Positions 45,087-55,294 are shown, counted from the first letter of the stretch. The stretch is DNA of 64,000 nt from Hyphomicrobiales bacterium (GCA_900472785.1 UCJH01000032.1:94229-158228); one strand, 5' to 3'. The notes: a model not told the origin generated them from the letters alone. Made by a program: numbers and translations.

Positions 45087-45890
45087 TTACTGCGCATTTT
45101 TAAACATCAGCTCTGCCATCTTTGCTTCATCAGCCTTCGCCCCAGCTTCGTCGCCTGTCCCGCGGCGGGCTGCGGCGCGAAAGCCATAGAGCCCGGAATC
45201 ATTCGGAGAAAGTCTTAAGGCAGCGTCGAAGTCGGCAAGGGCGCGAGAGGTGTCGCCATTGTTGAGGTAAGCAAGGCCACGGTTGGTCAGCGCGTGCACC
45301 GAACGAGGATCGCGCGCGAGCGCTTGATTGAGGTCGGCCAGGGCCGGCGCCGGCTCGCCGAGCCAGCCCAGGATCGAAGCGCGGGTGACATAGAACTCCG
45401 CTTGAGAGGGGTCGATGCGGATGGCCTCGTCGAGATCTTTTAGGGCAGCCGGAAGATCACGCGAATAAAGGAGATTCGCCTTTCCACGCCGCCAGTAGGC
45501 GTCAGCGGAGTTGGGTGAAAGCTCGATTGCCCGGGCGTAATCGGCCAAGGCCCGCTTGTATTTGTCGTCTTGGTCTGGTGCCTCGAGGTCCCCACGGTCC
45601 AGGAGCGCGTCTGCAAGCTCGTCGCCTTGAAGGTCCGAGCCCTCGACCAGCCGGTCGCAGGCTGCCCGCGCCTGCCTATAATGTTGAAGGATCGAATTTG
45701 CGTCGGCTCTAGGCGGCACGAATACTTCAGCACTTCCCGCACGGCAAAGCCGCCGAAGCTCCGGCGTCGACAGTGTCGCAACTGGAGACACTGGCTCTCG
45801 CGCATTACTTTCAACAGCGACAACAGAGCTACTTGCGACCAAGAAGTTGACCGCGGCGATGGCCACTACGGCACAGGGTCGAGAGAGCAT
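45087..45890 (-). CDS. secreted TPR-repeat protein
   Basis: A 267-residue protein from ATG 45890 (a TTG at 45911 is in frame). It begins with a signal-peptide-like stretch, LSRPCAVVAIAAVNFLVASS, so it is exported or periplasmic. From about residue 100 it has about four or five tetratricopeptide repeats: ALADYARAIELSPNSADAYW, ALKDLDEAIRIDPSQAEFY, ALADLNQALARDPRSVHAL and ALADFDAALRLSPNDSGLY. TPR proteins act as protein-binding scaffolds. The partner is unknown. It is divergent from imuA and shares its upstream region, but no link to repair is evident. Confidence 0.8.
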   Translation of the reverse strand: MLSRPCAVVAIAAVNFLVASSSVVAVESNAREPVSPVATLSTPELRRLCRAGSAEVFVPPRADANSILQHYRQARAACDRLVEGSDLQGDELADALLDRGDLEAPDQDDKYKRALADYARAIELSPNSADAYWRRGKANLLYSRDLPAALKDLDEAIRIDPSQAEFYVTRASILGWLGEPAPALADLNQALARDPRSVHALTNRGLAYLNNGDTSRALADFDAALRLSPNDSGLYGFRAAARRGTGDEAGAKADEAKMAELMFKNAQ

Positions 45891-46057
45891 TATGATCCGA
45901 CTTCGTTTCAAGCGCGATCTGACAGTTCATCACATTGGAAAAATGAATCATAAAAGTCAAAACGGTTAGAGTCTTGATTCGTTTCGGCATTTGTCCACCG
46001 TGCTTAAGCGTGGTCTAAATTGCCATTTCCGAGGCGCTTGACTCTTTCTCGGCGGCG

Positions 46058-46072
46058 GAACAAAAGAAGAAC
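46058..46072 (+). promoter_or_regulatory. SOS (LexA) box before imuA-imuB-dnaE2
   Basis: GAAC-AAAAGAA-GAAC is a perfect match to the alphaproteobacterial LexA box GAAC-N7-GAAC (GTTC-N7-GTTC). It lies 58 bases before the imuA start, the classic place for this operon, so the mutasome should be induced by DNA damage. Confidence 0.85.
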
Positions 46073-46129
46073 TTCAACAATTTTGGACATGAAGTCCTGT
46101 GCAACGCGAGCCGAGGAGGTCCGTGAACG

Positions 46130-46888
46130 ATGTCGCGCGCCCATAATCGTCGGGTCATCGAGAAGCTGAGAGAGCGCATCGCCCACCTGGAGGGCAGCGT
46201 GGCCAAAAAGGCGATCGTACTGCCGTTCGGGGTTCGCGAGATGGATGAGTGGCTGCCAGGTGGCGGCCTGCCTTATGGTGCTCTGCATGAGATTGCGGGT
46301 GGCGGCGCCGGTACGGTGGACGGAGCGGCGGCTGCATTGTTCGCCGCCGGCATTGCCGCGCGGTCGAAGGGCAAGGTCCTTTGGTGCCTGACGAGGCCTG
46401 ATCTCTTTTTCCCCGCTATCGCCCAGGCAGGCCTGCATCCAGACCGCGTGATCTTTTGCGAAGGCGACAAAGAGGAGGACGTCCTTGCCTCCATGGAAGA
46501 GGGGCTTTCTTTCGGTGGATTGGCGGCAGTAGTTGGGGAGCTTGTGCGCCTGCCGATGGTGGCATCCCGGCGGCTACAGCTTGCCGCCGAAAAAACCGGA
46601 ACCATGGGGCTAGTTGTCCGCAGGTGGCGGCGGCAGACGGAGGCGTCGGACTTCGGCAATCCGACAGCCTCAACGACACGATGGAGGGTGAGCGTGCTTC
46701 CGTCGGAGGAGTTGCCAGTCGCGGGCGTTGGCCGTCCGAGATGGCTGGCGGAATTGATGCGCGTGAAAGCAGGCGAGTGTGCTGAGTTTGAAATAGGAGC
46801 CTGTGATGCCAAGGGTCGTTTGTGTCTACTTCCCCACTCTGCCAACAGACCGGATACGTCGGCATGGAGAGGGAACCGTGCCAGTTGA
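46130..46888 (+). CDS. imuA: ImuA mutasome protein
   Basis: A 252-residue RecA-related protein of the ImuA family: VLPFGVREMDEWLPGGGLPY with ALHEIAGGGAGTVDG, where a P-loop lysine is not evident, then VLWCLTRPDLFFPA and MGLVVRRWRRQTEAS. GAGGAGG lies about 10 bases before ATG 46130. ImuA partners ImuB and DnaE2 in damage-induced mutagenesis. Its last 28 codons overlap the start of imuB. The C-terminal end ([19 protein letters not shown]) is typical of the family. It is under the SOS box upstream. Confidence 0.9.
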   Translation: MSRAHNRRVIEKLRERIAHLEGSVAKKAIVLPFGVREMDEWLPGGGLPYGALHEIAGGGAGTVDGAAAALFAAGIAARSKGKVLWCLTRPDLFFPAIAQAGLHPDRVIFCEGDKEEDVLASMEEGLSFGGLAAVVGELVRLPMVASRRLQLAAEKTGTMGLVVRRWRRQTEASDFGNPTASTTRWRVSVLPSEELPVAGVGRPRWLAELMRVKAGECAEFEIGACDAKGRLCLLPHSANRPDTSAWRGNRAS

Positions 46889-48320
46889 CCAGCCTCTCGT
46901 CGTTATTTCGAAATCGGGTTCGAAACGCTGGGTCTCGGCTGCCGACACCGCCGCGCGCAAACTTGGCCTCAAGCTCGGCATGCCGGCGAGCAAAGCCCAG
47001 GCCGTCGTCGCCAACCTGAAGATGATCGATGCCGATCCTGCCGCCGACGCCGCCGCGCTCGAACGCCTGGCGCTGTGGGCGCTCCGGCAATACAGCCCTG
47101 TCGTTGCCGTCGACGGCACGGACGGTATCGTCATGGACACCGAAGGCGCCGATCATCTTCAGGGCGGCGAAGCCCTGCTGATTTCCGGGCTGGTCAACGG
47201 ATTGAGAGGCCGGGGCCTAACCGCCCGTGCTGCGGTCGCCGATACCTGGGGTGCTGCGCATGCGATCACCCGAATGACTTCGGCGGAGACGACGGTCGTT
47301 CCGGTCGGCGGCGTTGCAAAAGCGGTCACGCGTCTGCCGATCCACTGTCTTCGACTCGTTCCCGACACGATCCACGGTTTGCGCGTGATGGGGGTCGAGA
47401 CGGTCGGTGAACTCTCCGCTATGCCTCGCGCGCCGTTGACGCTGCGATACGGCCCGGAGGTCGGTAGGCGGCTGGATCAGCTGTTCGGGCGGATGGCAGA
47501 ACCCATCGAGCCTCTGCGTACACCAGAGCTGGTCGAGGCGGCCAGGAACTTTCAGGAGCCGATCGGCGCCGCGGAGACAATCGCCAAATATGTACGCCGA
47601 CTGGTTGGCGAACTGACATCCAAGCTGGAGACACGCGGTCTCGGCGTCAGACGTTCCGATCTCGTCATTCACCGGGTCGATAACACGCGCCAATGCATCC
47701 GAGCAGGTCTGGCAAAACCGGTTCGGGATCCCGCCCGGCTGTCAAAGCTGCTGTGCGACCGCATCGAAAAAATCGACCCGGGCTTCGGGATCGAACGGCT
47801 CGTCCTGGTTGCCTTGATCGTGGAGCCATTGGAGGAGCGGCAGGTCGCGTCGTCACTCATCGAGGAGCTGGTTGTCGATGTCACACCGCTCGTCGATATA
47901 CTCGGCAACCGGGGTCAGCGCCTATACCGGGTCACGCCCGTCGCCTCCGACGTTCCCGAACGGTCTGTGATGCGCATCGGTCCGACGGCGGACGAAACCG
48001 GAGCGACATGGGCCGCCAAATGGCCAAGGCCATCGCGGCTACTTTCGAACCCGGAACGCATCGACGTAACCGCTCTGCTTCCCGACCAGCCACCTGCCGT
48101 TTTCACCTGGCGCGGCAAGCGTCGGCGGGTAAAGCGAGCAGACGGGCCGGAGCGCATCTTTGGGGAATGGTGGGTTCGCCCGAGAGAGCACGCCGCCGTA
48201 CGGGACTACTTCGTCGTGGAGGATGAGGCGGGTGAACGCTACTGGGTCTACCGTGCCGGCGATGGCGTGGATACCGACACGGGCTCGCACCTCTGGTTTC
48301 TACATGGGGTGTTCGGATGA
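46806..48320 (+). CDS. imuB: ImuB, Y-family polymerase-like mutasome protein
   Basis: A 504-residue Y-family-like protein from ATG 46806 (a GTG precedes it in frame at 46803). It starts [20 protein letters not shown], where true Y-family polymerases have the catalytic DMDAFFASVE, so the acidic triad is missing as known for ImuB. The fingers/palm remnants include [20 protein letters not shown] and [19 protein letters not shown]. ImuB bridges DnaE2 and the beta clamp. It overlaps imuA by 83 bases and dnaE2 by 4 bases, so the three are one coupled unit. Confidence 0.92.
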   Translation: MPRVVCVYFPTLPTDRIRRHGEGTVPVDQPLVVISKSGSKRWVSAADTAARKLGLKLGMPASKAQAVVANLKMIDADPAADAAALERLALWALRQYSPVVAVDGTDGIVMDTEGADHLQGGEALLISGLVNGLRGRGLTARAAVADTWGAAHAITRMTSAETTVVPVGGVAKAVTRLPIHCLRLVPDTIHGLRVMGVETVGELSAMPRAPLTLRYGPEVGRRLDQLFGRMAEPIEPLRTPELVEAARNFQEPIGAAETIAKYVRRLVGELTSKLETRGLGVRRSDLVIHRVDNTRQCIRAGLAKPVRDPARLSKLLCDRIEKIDPGFGIERLVLVALIVEPLEERQVASSLIEELVVDVTPLVDILGNRGQRLYRVTPVASDVPERSVMRIGPTADETGATWAAKWPRPSRLLSNPERIDVTALLPDQPPAVFTWRGKRRRVKRADGPERIFGEWWVRPREHAAVRDYFVVEDEAGERYWVYRAGDGVDTDTGSHLWFLHGVFG

Positions 48321-51300
48321 GATATGCCGAACTTCAGGTCACCACACATTTCTCGTTCCTACGGGGCGCCAGTTCTTCGGAGGAACTGTTCGCCACTGCG
48401 GCAGCGCTTGGTATTGACGCCGTGGGTGTTGTCGATCGCAACTCGTTGGCCGGCATCGTGCGCGCCTGGGAGGCGGCAAAGACTACGGGCGTGAGACTGG
48501 TGGTTGGTTGCCGTCTCGATCTTTCCGACGGCATGTCGATCCTGGTCTACCCAACCGACCGGCCAGCCTATTCGAAATTGACCCGCCTGCTTTCGCTTGG
48601 AAAGAGCCGGGGAGGCAAGGGCAAGTGCATTCTCGATCTCTCCGATGTCGAAGCCTATAGCGGCGGACTGGTTGCCGTGCTTATTCCTGACGAGGCCGAC
48701 GAGACCACTGCCGGCCAACTCAGGAGGGTCGCTGCGATCTTTGGAGACAGGGCCTACGTTTCACTTTGCCTGCGCCGTCGCCCGAATGATCGCTTGCGGC
48801 TCCATAACCTGTCGAACATGGCCGCCCGTCACAAGGTTAAAACGGTCGTCACCAACGACGTCCTGTTTCACGATCCCGGTCGCCGGCAGCTGCAGGACAT
48901 CGTCACCTGCATCCGCAACCGCACCACCATCGACAGCGTCGGCTTCGATCGCGAGCGGCATGCCGACCGGTTCTTAAAAGCACCGGAGGAGATGCATCGG
49001 CTGTTTTCGGAATATCCAGAAGCGCTGGCGCGCACGCGCGAAATCGTCGGTCGCTGTCGTTTCGACATGAGCGAACTCCAATATCAGTATCCGGAAGAAG
49101 CCCTTGTGCCGGGCCTTGATGCGCAACAGTCGCTGACTAAGTTCGCCTGGGAAGGGGCAGCCACCCGATACCCAGAGGGGATCCCGGACAAGGTCCGCAA
49201 GGCGATCCTGCACGAGCTCGAACTCATCCGGGTGATGAAATACGCACCGTACTTTCTCACTGTCTACAGCATCGTCCGGTTTGCCCGGTCGCAAGGCATC
49301 CTCTGCCAGGGCCGGGGGTCGGCGGCCAACTCGGCTGTCTGCTACTGCCTCGGTATCACCAGCATCAACCCGGAAACGGGTGATTTGCTGTTCGAGCGGT
49401 TCGTCTCGATGGAACGCGACGAACCGCCGGATATCGACGTCGACTTCGAACACGCCCGCCGCGAGGAGGTTATCCAGTGGATATACGAGACCTATGGCCG
49501 CTCCCGCTCGGCGCTCTGTTCCACCGTCACCCGCTACCGCGCCAAGGGCGCGCTGCGTGATGTCGGAAAGGCGTTGGGGCTGCCGGAAGATCTGATCACC
49601 CAGCTTTCCTCCGGCGTCTGGGGCTGGTCGGAAGGCGTCGGCGAGAAGCAGCTCAAAGAAAACAACATGAACATGGCCGACTACCGCCTGAAGTTGGCGC
49701 TGGATCTTTCTTCTCAGCTGATGGGCGCGCCCCGTCATCTCGGCCAGCATCCGGGCGGTTTCGTCCTGACGCAGGACAGGTTGGACGATCTGGTGCCAAT
49801 CGAACCGGCATCGATGAAGGACCGTCAGGTGGTGGAATGGGACAAGGATGATATCGAGGCCCTCAAATTCATGAAGGTCGACGTACTGGCGCTCGGGATG
49901 CTGACCTGCATGGCGAAATCGTTCGAGCTGCTGGGTGAGCACAAGGACATTCCCATGGGCCTCTCCGATGTCGAGCAGGAGGACCCGGCGACCTATGCGA
50001 TGATCCGCAAGGCCGATACACTCGGCACGTTCCAGATCGAAAGCCGCGCCCAGATGGCGATGCTGCCGCGCCTGAAACCTCGGACATTTTATGATCTCGT
50101 AGTGCAGGTGGCAATCGTTCGGCCGGGACCCATCCAAGGCGACATGGTGCATCCGTATCTGAGGCGACGGGAGGGCAAGGAGAAGGTCGAGTATCCGACG
50201 CCCGAGCTTGAAGCGGTGCTCGGTAAGACGCTCGGCGTCCCGCTGTTTCAGGAAAGTGCGATGAAGGTTGCCATGACCTGCGCCGGATTCACGGCAGGCG
50301 AGGCCGACCAGTTGCGCCGGGCAATGGCGACGTTCAAGTTCACAGGCGGGGTCAGCAAGTTCAAGGACAAGCTCGTCGAGGGCATGGTCAGGAACAACTA
50401 CACCCGGGAGTTTGCCGAGAAGACATTCACCCAGCTTGAGGGCTTCGGCTCCTATGGCTTTCCCGAAAGCCACGCGGCAAGTTTTGCCCTGATCGCTTAT
50501 GCAAGCTCGTGGGTGAAATGCCACCATCCGGACGTCTTTTGTGCTGCGCTTCTCAACAGTCAGCCGATGGGCTTTTACAGCGTCGCCCAGATCGTCCAGG
50601 ACGCCCGAAACCACGGCGTCGAAGTCCGGCCGGTCTGCGTCAACCGCTCCCGTTGGGACTGCACCATGGAACGCATTGGCCATTCCGAGCGCTTTGCTGT
50701 TCGTCTCGGAATGCGTGTCATCAGAGGACTGTCCACCAACGATGCAGCGCGCATCATCCTGGCGCGGGCCGAGCATCCATTCGTCTCCGCCGATGACATG
50801 TGGCGGCGTTCCGGCGTATCGCCGTCGTCGCTGGTCAAGCTTGCGGAGGCAGATGCTTTTCTGCCGTCGCTGCAACTGGAGCGGCGCCAGGCACTCTGGG
50901 ATATCAAAGCGCTCCGGGATGAACCTCTGGAGCTTTGGGCGGCCGCCGCTGAGCGCGAAGCCAAGGTGGTCGCCGAGATGCAGGAGCCTGAAGTGGCGCT
51001 GAAATCGATGACGGAGGGCAGGGAGGTCGTCGAGGACTACTCACACACGGGCCTCACCTTGCGGGCGCACCCGGTGTCGTTTCTCCGAAAAGACCTTGAG
51101 CGCAAAGGTATCGTCACCTGCGCAGAGGCGATGGGACAACGCGATGGGAAATGGCTTTGGACGGCAGGTCTGGTTCTCGTGCGACAGCGGCCGGGATCGG
51201 CAAAGGGTGTGATGTTCCTCACGCTGGAAGACGAGTCCGGCATCGTCAATGCCGTTGTCTGGCCATCGCTGTTCGAGCGCCAGCGGCGGGTCCTGATGAC

Positions 51301-51574
51301 AGCGAGCATGATGGCCATCAATGGCCGCATCCAGCGGGAAGGCGAGGTCGTGCACCTCGTTGCCCAGCGCCTGTTCGATTTCTCCGCCGACCTGTCAAGC
51401 GTTGGTAATCGGGACGGTGACTTCCCGCTTCCGCACGGTCGCGGCGACCAGGTCAAGCACGGAGGAGGCCCCGATCCACGGGACAATCCCAAACCCGTCG
51501 TGCAGGCGCGCGAGATCTATATTCCGGACCTCCATATCGATACTCTGAAGATCAAATCCAGAAACTTCCACTGA
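48317..51574 (+). CDS. dnaE2: error-prone DNA polymerase DnaE2
   Basis: A 1085-residue C-family polymerase. It opens with a PHP domain ([36 protein letters not shown]), followed by the palm: [19 protein letters not shown] and [20 protein letters not shown] with the catalytic aspartates. Later come [20 protein letters not shown], the fingers, and the OB-fold near [11 protein letters not shown]. The length fits DnaE2 (about 1050-1100). With ImuA and ImuB it performs damage-tolerance synthesis and causes induced mutations. It overlaps imuB by 4 bases and is followed 10 bases later by the first SRAP gene, possibly in the same SOS operon. Confidence 0.95.
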   Translation: MRYAELQVTTHFSFLRGASSSEELFATAAALGIDAVGVVDRNSLAGIVRAWEAAKTTGVRLVVGCRLDLSDGMSILVYPTDRPAYSKLTRLLSLGKSRGGKGKCILDLSDVEAYSGGLVAVLIPDEADETTAGQLRRVAAIFGDRAYVSLCLRRRPNDRLRLHNLSNMAARHKVKTVVTNDVLFHDPGRRQLQDIVTCIRNRTTIDSVGFDRERHADRFLKAPEEMHRLFSEYPEALARTREIVGRCRFDMSELQYQYPEEALVPGLDAQQSLTKFAWEGAATRYPEGIPDKVRKAILHELELIRVMKYAPYFLTVYSIVRFARSQGILCQGRGSAANSAVCYCLGITSINPETGDLLFERFVSMERDEPPDIDVDFEHARREEVIQWIYETYGRSRSALCSTVTRYRAKGALRDVGKALGLPEDLITQLSSGVWGWSEGVGEKQLKENNMNMADYRLKLALDLSSQLMGAPRHLGQHPGGFVLTQDRLDDLVPIEPASMKDRQVVEWDKDDIEALKFMKVDVLALGMLTCMAKSFELLGEHKDIPMGLSDVEQEDPATYAMIRKADTLGTFQIESRAQMAMLPRLKPRTFYDLVVQVAIVRPGPIQGDMVHPYLRRREGKEKVEYPTPELEAVLGKTLGVPLFQESAMKVAMTCAGFTAGEADQLRRAMATFKFTGGVSKFKDKLVEGMVRNNYTREFAEKTFTQLEGFGSYGFPESHAASFALIAYASSWVKCHHPDVFCAALLNSQPMGFYSVAQIVQDARNHGVEVRPVCVNRSRWDCTMERIGHSERFAVRLGMRVIRGLSTNDAARIILARAEHPFVSADDMWRRSGVSPSSLVKLAEADAFLPSLQLERRQALWDIKALRDEPLELWAAAAEREAKVVAEMQEPEVALKSMTEGREVVEDYSHTGLTLRAHPVSFLRKDLERKGIVTCAEAMGQRDGKWLWTAGLVLVRQRPGSAKGVMFLTLEDESGIVNAVVWPSLFERQRRVLMTASMMAINGRIQREGEVVHLVAQRLFDFSADLSSVGNRDGDFPLPHGRGDQVKHGGGPDPRDNPKPVVQAREIYIPDLHIDTLKIKSRNFH

Positions 51575-51584
51575 GGAGACCGGT

Positions 51585-52250
51585 GTGTCGCGCCTTTTTG
51601 CAGTCACCAAAAGTCTGGCCGAGATTGTCGCGCATTTCGCGGTCGATATGGCGCCGGCGCTTGAGGTGCCGAGTGAGACCGTCGAAAACACCCCGGGACT
51701 GATCGTCCTTGAGAAAGATGGATTGAGGCTGCTGAAGTCGATCCCATGGGGCTTCCCACGACAGACACGCGACATGCGGCGTGAAGGCGAGCCGCCGAGC
51801 CGCATCGGCCTCGTTGCCGACCTTACCAATCCGCTCTGGGATCGGATCGTCGTCGACCCCAAATACCGCTGTCTGATCCCGCTCACCCATTTTGCCAATC
51901 CCGACGGTGTCAAAGGGGCAAAAACCAGATCATGGTTCTCGAAGAACCGCCAACCTTTGATGGCCTGGGCGGGGTTCTGCAAGAACACTCCCGACTTCGG
52001 CCCCGTCTTCGCCGGCATGACCATGACCGCAAACGAGAAGATCAGACCGTTCAACGACCGCATGCCTGTTTTGCTAAAAGCCGAGGAATACGGGCGCTGG
52101 CTTCACGATTCGATCGAGGACGTCATTGCATTCCAGTTCCGCGAGCCGCCGCCATCAGATGACTTCGAAATCCTGCATAGCCGCGACCGCTGGCAAAGCG
52201 GGGTTTCACCCTGCAAGGCTTCACCCCGTCGGGAGGACATGCTTATGTAG
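51585..52250 (+). CDS. SRAP-domain paralogue without catalytic residues
   Basis: A 221-residue protein of the SRAP (YedK/HMCES) family from GTG 51585 (GAGGAG upstream). SRAP enzymes crosslink abasic sites through Cys2 and need an Asn, a Glu and a His. Compared with the paralogue at 52280, Cys2 is Ser (MSRLFAVTK), the Asn of the N..AD motif is Gly (IGLVADL), the Glu is Asn (LTHFANPDG) and the His is Asn (FNDRMPVLL). All four are lost while the fold (RCLIP, DRMPVLL) is kept. It is therefore a likely pseudoenzyme, perhaps a DNA-binding or regulatory partner. The coding frame is intact; it follows dnaE2 by 10 bases. Confidence 0.85.
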   Translation: MSRLFAVTKSLAEIVAHFAVDMAPALEVPSETVENTPGLIVLEKDGLRLLKSIPWGFPRQTRDMRREGEPPSRIGLVADLTNPLWDRIVVDPKYRCLIPLTHFANPDGVKGAKTRSWFSKNRQPLMAWAGFCKNTPDFGPVFAGMTMTANEKIRPFNDRMPVLLKAEEYGRWLHDSIEDVIAFQFREPPPSDDFEILHSRDRWQSGVSPCKASPRREDMLM

Positions 52251-52279
52251 CCAAGGTTTCGTGTCGAAAGGTCTGTCAT

Positions 52280-52924
52280 ATGTGCAACTTGTACACCGTC
52301 CGTCTTTCCGCCGCGGAAGTGGCCGCACACTTCCGCGTGCCAAACCCGATGCAATCGAACGCCCCCGAGGAAGTCTATCCGGGCACCCCCGGCATGGTGG
52401 TAACGGAGAACGACGGTGTTCGCGAGCTTCGCTCGATGGTCTGGGGTTTTCCGCTGCACCTGAAAGGCATGAAGCCGGAAGCCAAGCCAAAGCCGGTAAA
52501 TAACGTCGCTGATCTGTCAAAAGGCATGTGGATCGGCCTGGCGCGCAAACCCCAATGGCGATGCTTGATCCCTGTGACGGGATTTGCCGAAGCCGAGGGA
52601 GAGAAGGGCAGAATGACCCGGACCTGGTTTGCCCTGAAGGACCAGCCGATATTCGCCTGGGCAGGGCTGTGGCGGATCAGCGACGAGTGGGGTCCGGTCT
52701 ATTCCGGAGTTATGACGGACGCGAACGAAGCGATCCAACCCGTGCACAACCGGATGCCTGTTCTGTTGCAGCCCGATGAGTACAAACAATGGCTGCATGG
52801 TACCTTCGATGATGCGCTGGCATTCCAGAAACGGACATTTCCGCCTGAGTTGGTGACGATGGAGCGGACCAGCGAGCTGTGGGCGAAGAAGAAGGCAGCA
52901 CCCGACGCGCCGCTGCTGCTTTGA
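52280..52924 (+). CDS. SOS-response-associated SRAP protease/abasic-site protein
   Basis: A 214-residue SRAP protein with all key residues: Cys2 (MCNLYTVRLS, exposed after Met removal), Asn in NNVADL, Glu in VTGFAEAEG and His in VHNRMPVLL. Such proteins form a stable link with abasic sites in single-stranded DNA and protect them during replication. It begins 29 bases after its degenerate paralogue and lies behind the SOS-controlled mutasome genes, so co-induction is likely though no separate SOS box is visible. The C-terminus LWAKKKAAPDAPLLL is typical of a flexible tail. Confidence 0.92.
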   Translation: MCNLYTVRLSAAEVAAHFRVPNPMQSNAPEEVYPGTPGMVVTENDGVRELRSMVWGFPLHLKGMKPEAKPKPVNNVADLSKGMWIGLARKPQWRCLIPVTGFAEAEGEKGRMTRTWFALKDQPIFAWAGLWRISDEWGPVYSGVMTDANEAIQPVHNRMPVLLQPDEYKQWLHGTFDDALAFQKRTFPPELVTMERTSELWAKKKAAPDAPLLL

Positions 52925-52937
52925 TAACATCTTGCTT

Positions 52938-53264
52938 TTAAAGGCTTGCAAACCAATCGGCATAGGGTGTGTTCTTCACCAGGTGCCGGTTGTAATCAGG
53001 GGCGCCGTCGTCCCACCAGGGGGCGCCGCGCTCGCCCAGAGCAACTTTCGCCTGATCGACCAGATGCCGGGCCGCTTTGATCGCCTCCGGGTCTCCTTCC
53101 GCGTCGCGCACGGCACGTCTTGCTGACATCAGGTCCTTGACCAGCCTTTCTCGCGTGGCGTGATCAAGCGCCTGATTACTCTTGCGCCACAGCCTGCCGC
53201 GCACCACGAAATACCGCCCATCCGGCGTATCCGGGTAGGAGGTGTCGTCAGATCGCTTCGTCAC
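52938..53264 (-). CDS. hypothetical protein coupled to the exonuclease gene
   Basis: A 108-residue charged protein starting with a GTG (53264) that overlaps the stop of the exonuclease gene (GTGA). Features are DTPDGRYFVVRGRLWRKSN (small beta-hairpin-like start), a long helix RERLVKDLMSARRAVRDAEG and a C-terminal GAPWWDDGAPDYNRHLVK. Short proteins of this pattern are common in rhizobia, as I recall, but no function is known to me. It is placed downstream in the same operon as the DEDD exonuclease. Confidence 0.6.
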   Translation of the reverse strand: MTKRSDDTSYPDTPDGRYFVVRGRLWRKSNQALDHATRERLVKDLMSARRAVRDAEGDPEAIKAARHLVDQAKVALGERGAPWWDDGAPDYNRHLVKNTPYADWFASL

Positions 53265-54026
53265 AGGAGTGTTCCCTGCGCAGGTTCGAGCGGCTCCATT
53301 TCTTGGCGTTCTCCGCGCCGTGTCAACTCCGTCTCGGCACTGAAACGGACGTCAGTATCGCGATCACGCGCGAAATCCTGAAGCGCTTCATCAGAGATCC
53401 GATCCCAGCCTTTGCCGCGGTCCGGGCCAGCGGGCACACGCGGCAGTAGGCCGGGTTCGCGGGTCCAGGCCAGGAGTTGATCCAGAGATGTCTCATTCAA
53501 CAAGTCGCGGAGATGATGCGCCGTGACGTAGGCGTCGGGAAGGGCACGATGGGCCGGCAGGCCGATCCCATGGACGAGACCCTCCGGCATGCGCTGGTAG
53601 CGCAGCATCTGGTTGGAAAAGCGCGGCAATTCGGGCCAGACTCGCAGCGCCGACTTCCAGGTGCAGATCCAGGGTGTGCCGCCGGTAAAGCGAGGCGTGC
53701 AATAGCGCTGTTCGAAGCCCGCCCGGTGCCGCAAGCGCGTCGAGACGGCCAGGTGGCCGCAGTACACTTGCGGCGATCTCCTTCCAGAACGGCGCATCGG
53801 CCACCTGACTGTCAAGGATATGATGCACGGCGATCGTATCTGGGGTCATCGGCCGTCCGGGATTGACCAGCAGTGCTCCACGCTCCTCGGTCACCCGCCA
53901 CAAGCCATCGTTACCCAGAACGACATCCTGCCAACCTATTTCGCAGACATCGTTCGGGCCATTGCTGCCGGTCTCAAGATCGATGACGCGAACTCTAGGT
54001 AAATGGCTTTCGGAGATCCTGATCAA
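53261..54026 (-). pseudogene. DEDD-type 3'-5' exonuclease, frameshifted
   Basis: The N-terminal part has the DnaQ-type motif RVIDLETGSNGPNDVCEIGW and the later TIAVHHILDSQVADAPFW. At about 53731 the frame changes: two bases (CA) appear missing after LDALAA. The continuation HRAGFEQRYCTP, then FSNQMLRYQRMPEG, GIGLPAHRALPDAYVTAHHL (the HxAxxD motif III) and an Arg/Glu-rich tail run in the next frame to 53261. Neither fragment alone has a complete active site. It was probably a proofreading or repair nuclease. It lies between the SRAP genes and dinB. Confidence 0.75.
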
Positions 54027-54044
54027 TCCTCTTGTTGAACCCGA

Positions 54045-55142
54045 TCATAAAGCCAGATCGAGCTGCGGTTGTTCCTCGTCATGTTCTGTCTGATCGTTAG
54101 TCAGTGAGGAGAGCGTCACGCCAAGCAGGCGGACCGGACGCTTGAACGGATAGACGGTGGCAAGCAGCGTCGACGCCGCCTCCATGATCTCAGCAATGCC
54201 CGTGACAGGAGACGTGCCTGTCCTGCTTCGTGTTGCCTGTGTGAAGTCCGAATACTTTATCTTCACGGTCACCGTCTTGCCGCTGATCGATTTTGCCTGA
54301 CAATGCGACCAGACTTTTTCCGCTAACGGTTTCAACTCAGTGGTGGCGAGAGCGAGATCGTCGATGTCGTCGACGAACGTATCTTCCGCGCCCACCGACT
54401 TCCGGATCCGGTCGGGCCGGACAGGACGCTCGTCTATGCCGCGAGCAATGCCATAGAAGTAGGGACCGGATTTCCCAAAGTTCTCTGTCAGGAACTGCAG
54501 CGATTTCGATTTGAGATCGGCGCCGGTTTCGATGCCGAGGCGGCGCATCTTCTCGGCGGTGGCTGGGCCGACGCCGTGAAACTTCTTGACCGCCAGCCCT
54601 TGGACGAAAGCCGGCCCGTTCTTCGGCGTGATGACGGCCTGGCCGTTCGGCTTGTTGAGGTCCGACGCCATCTTGGCGAGGAACTTGTTATAGGAGATGC
54701 CGGCCGATGCATTCAGACCAGTGACGGCCTTTATCTTCGCACGGATTTCCAGTGCGATCTCAGTGGCGATCGGCATGTCCTTCAGATTTTCCGTCACGTC
54801 GAGATAGGCTTCGTCAAGCGACAACGGTTCGATCAGCGGCGTATATTCGGCGAAGATCTCGCGGATCTGTTGCGAGACGGCGCGATAGACCTCGAAACGT
54901 GGTTTCACAAAAATCAGTTCCGGGCACTTCCGAGCCGCCGTCACCGACGGCATGGCTGACCGCACAGCAAACTCGCGGGCCTCGTAGCTTGCCGCGGCAA
55001 CCACACCACGAGCAGCCGCTCCGCCGACGGCGAGGGGCTTGCCGCGCAGTTCTGTATTGTCGCGCTGTTCCACCGACGCGTAGAAGGCATCCATGTCGAC
55101 ATGGATGATCTTACGAGCGGATGGTGCGGTCATGACGTTCAT
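54045..55142 (-). CDS. dinB: DNA polymerase IV (DinB)
   Basis: A 365-residue Y-family polymerase with the full catalytic signature: KIIHVDMDAFYASVEQRD and SLDEAYLDVTENL, then FLAKMASDLNKPNGQAVI and helix-hairpin-helix VKKFHGVGPATAEKMRRLGI. It ends QPQLDLAL, a beta-clamp-binding QLDLAL motif. The start may be at ATG 55142 or 55133 (MTAPSARKI). It extends mismatched or lesion-bearing primers. An SOS-like box is 23 bases upstream. Together with the mutasome it makes two error-prone routes in one island. Confidence 0.95.
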   Translation of the reverse strand: MNVMTAPSARKIIHVDMDAFYASVEQRDNTELRGKPLAVGGAAARGVVAAASYEAREFAVRSAMPSVTAARKCPELIFVKPRFEVYRAVSQQIREIFAEYTPLIEPLSLDEAYLDVTENLKDMPIATEIALEIRAKIKAVTGLNASAGISYNKFLAKMASDLNKPNGQAVITPKNGPAFVQGLAVKKFHGVGPATAEKMRRLGIETGADLKSKSLQFLTENFGKSGPYFYGIARGIDERPVRPDRIRKSVGAEDTFVDDIDDLALATTELKPLAEKVWSHCQAKSISGKTVTVKIKYSDFTQATRSRTGTSPVTGIAEIMEAASTLLATVYPFKRPVRLLGVTLSSLTNDQTEHDEEQPQLDLAL

Positions 55143-55164
55143 GCGGGGCGTTCAACGCAGATGA

Positions 55165-55179
55165 AAACAAAGAGAGAAC
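55165..55179 (-). promoter_or_regulatory. near-consensus SOS box before dinB
   Basis: On the plus strand AAAC-AAAGAGA-GAAC reads, on the dinB strand, as GTTC-N7-GTTT: one mismatch (last C to T) from the alphaproteobacterial LexA box. It is 23-37 bases upstream of the dinB start. A damage-inducible dinB is likely. Confidence 0.55.
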
Positions 55180-55294
55180 ATAGCAGCCGCCCGGCACGAA
55201 TCCAACCCGACCAGATTGAGTTTTCCATTGGGACAGAAACAACCAGACCCGAGCGACGTTTGGTACACGATGACCAAAACGCAGGGAGAAACTC

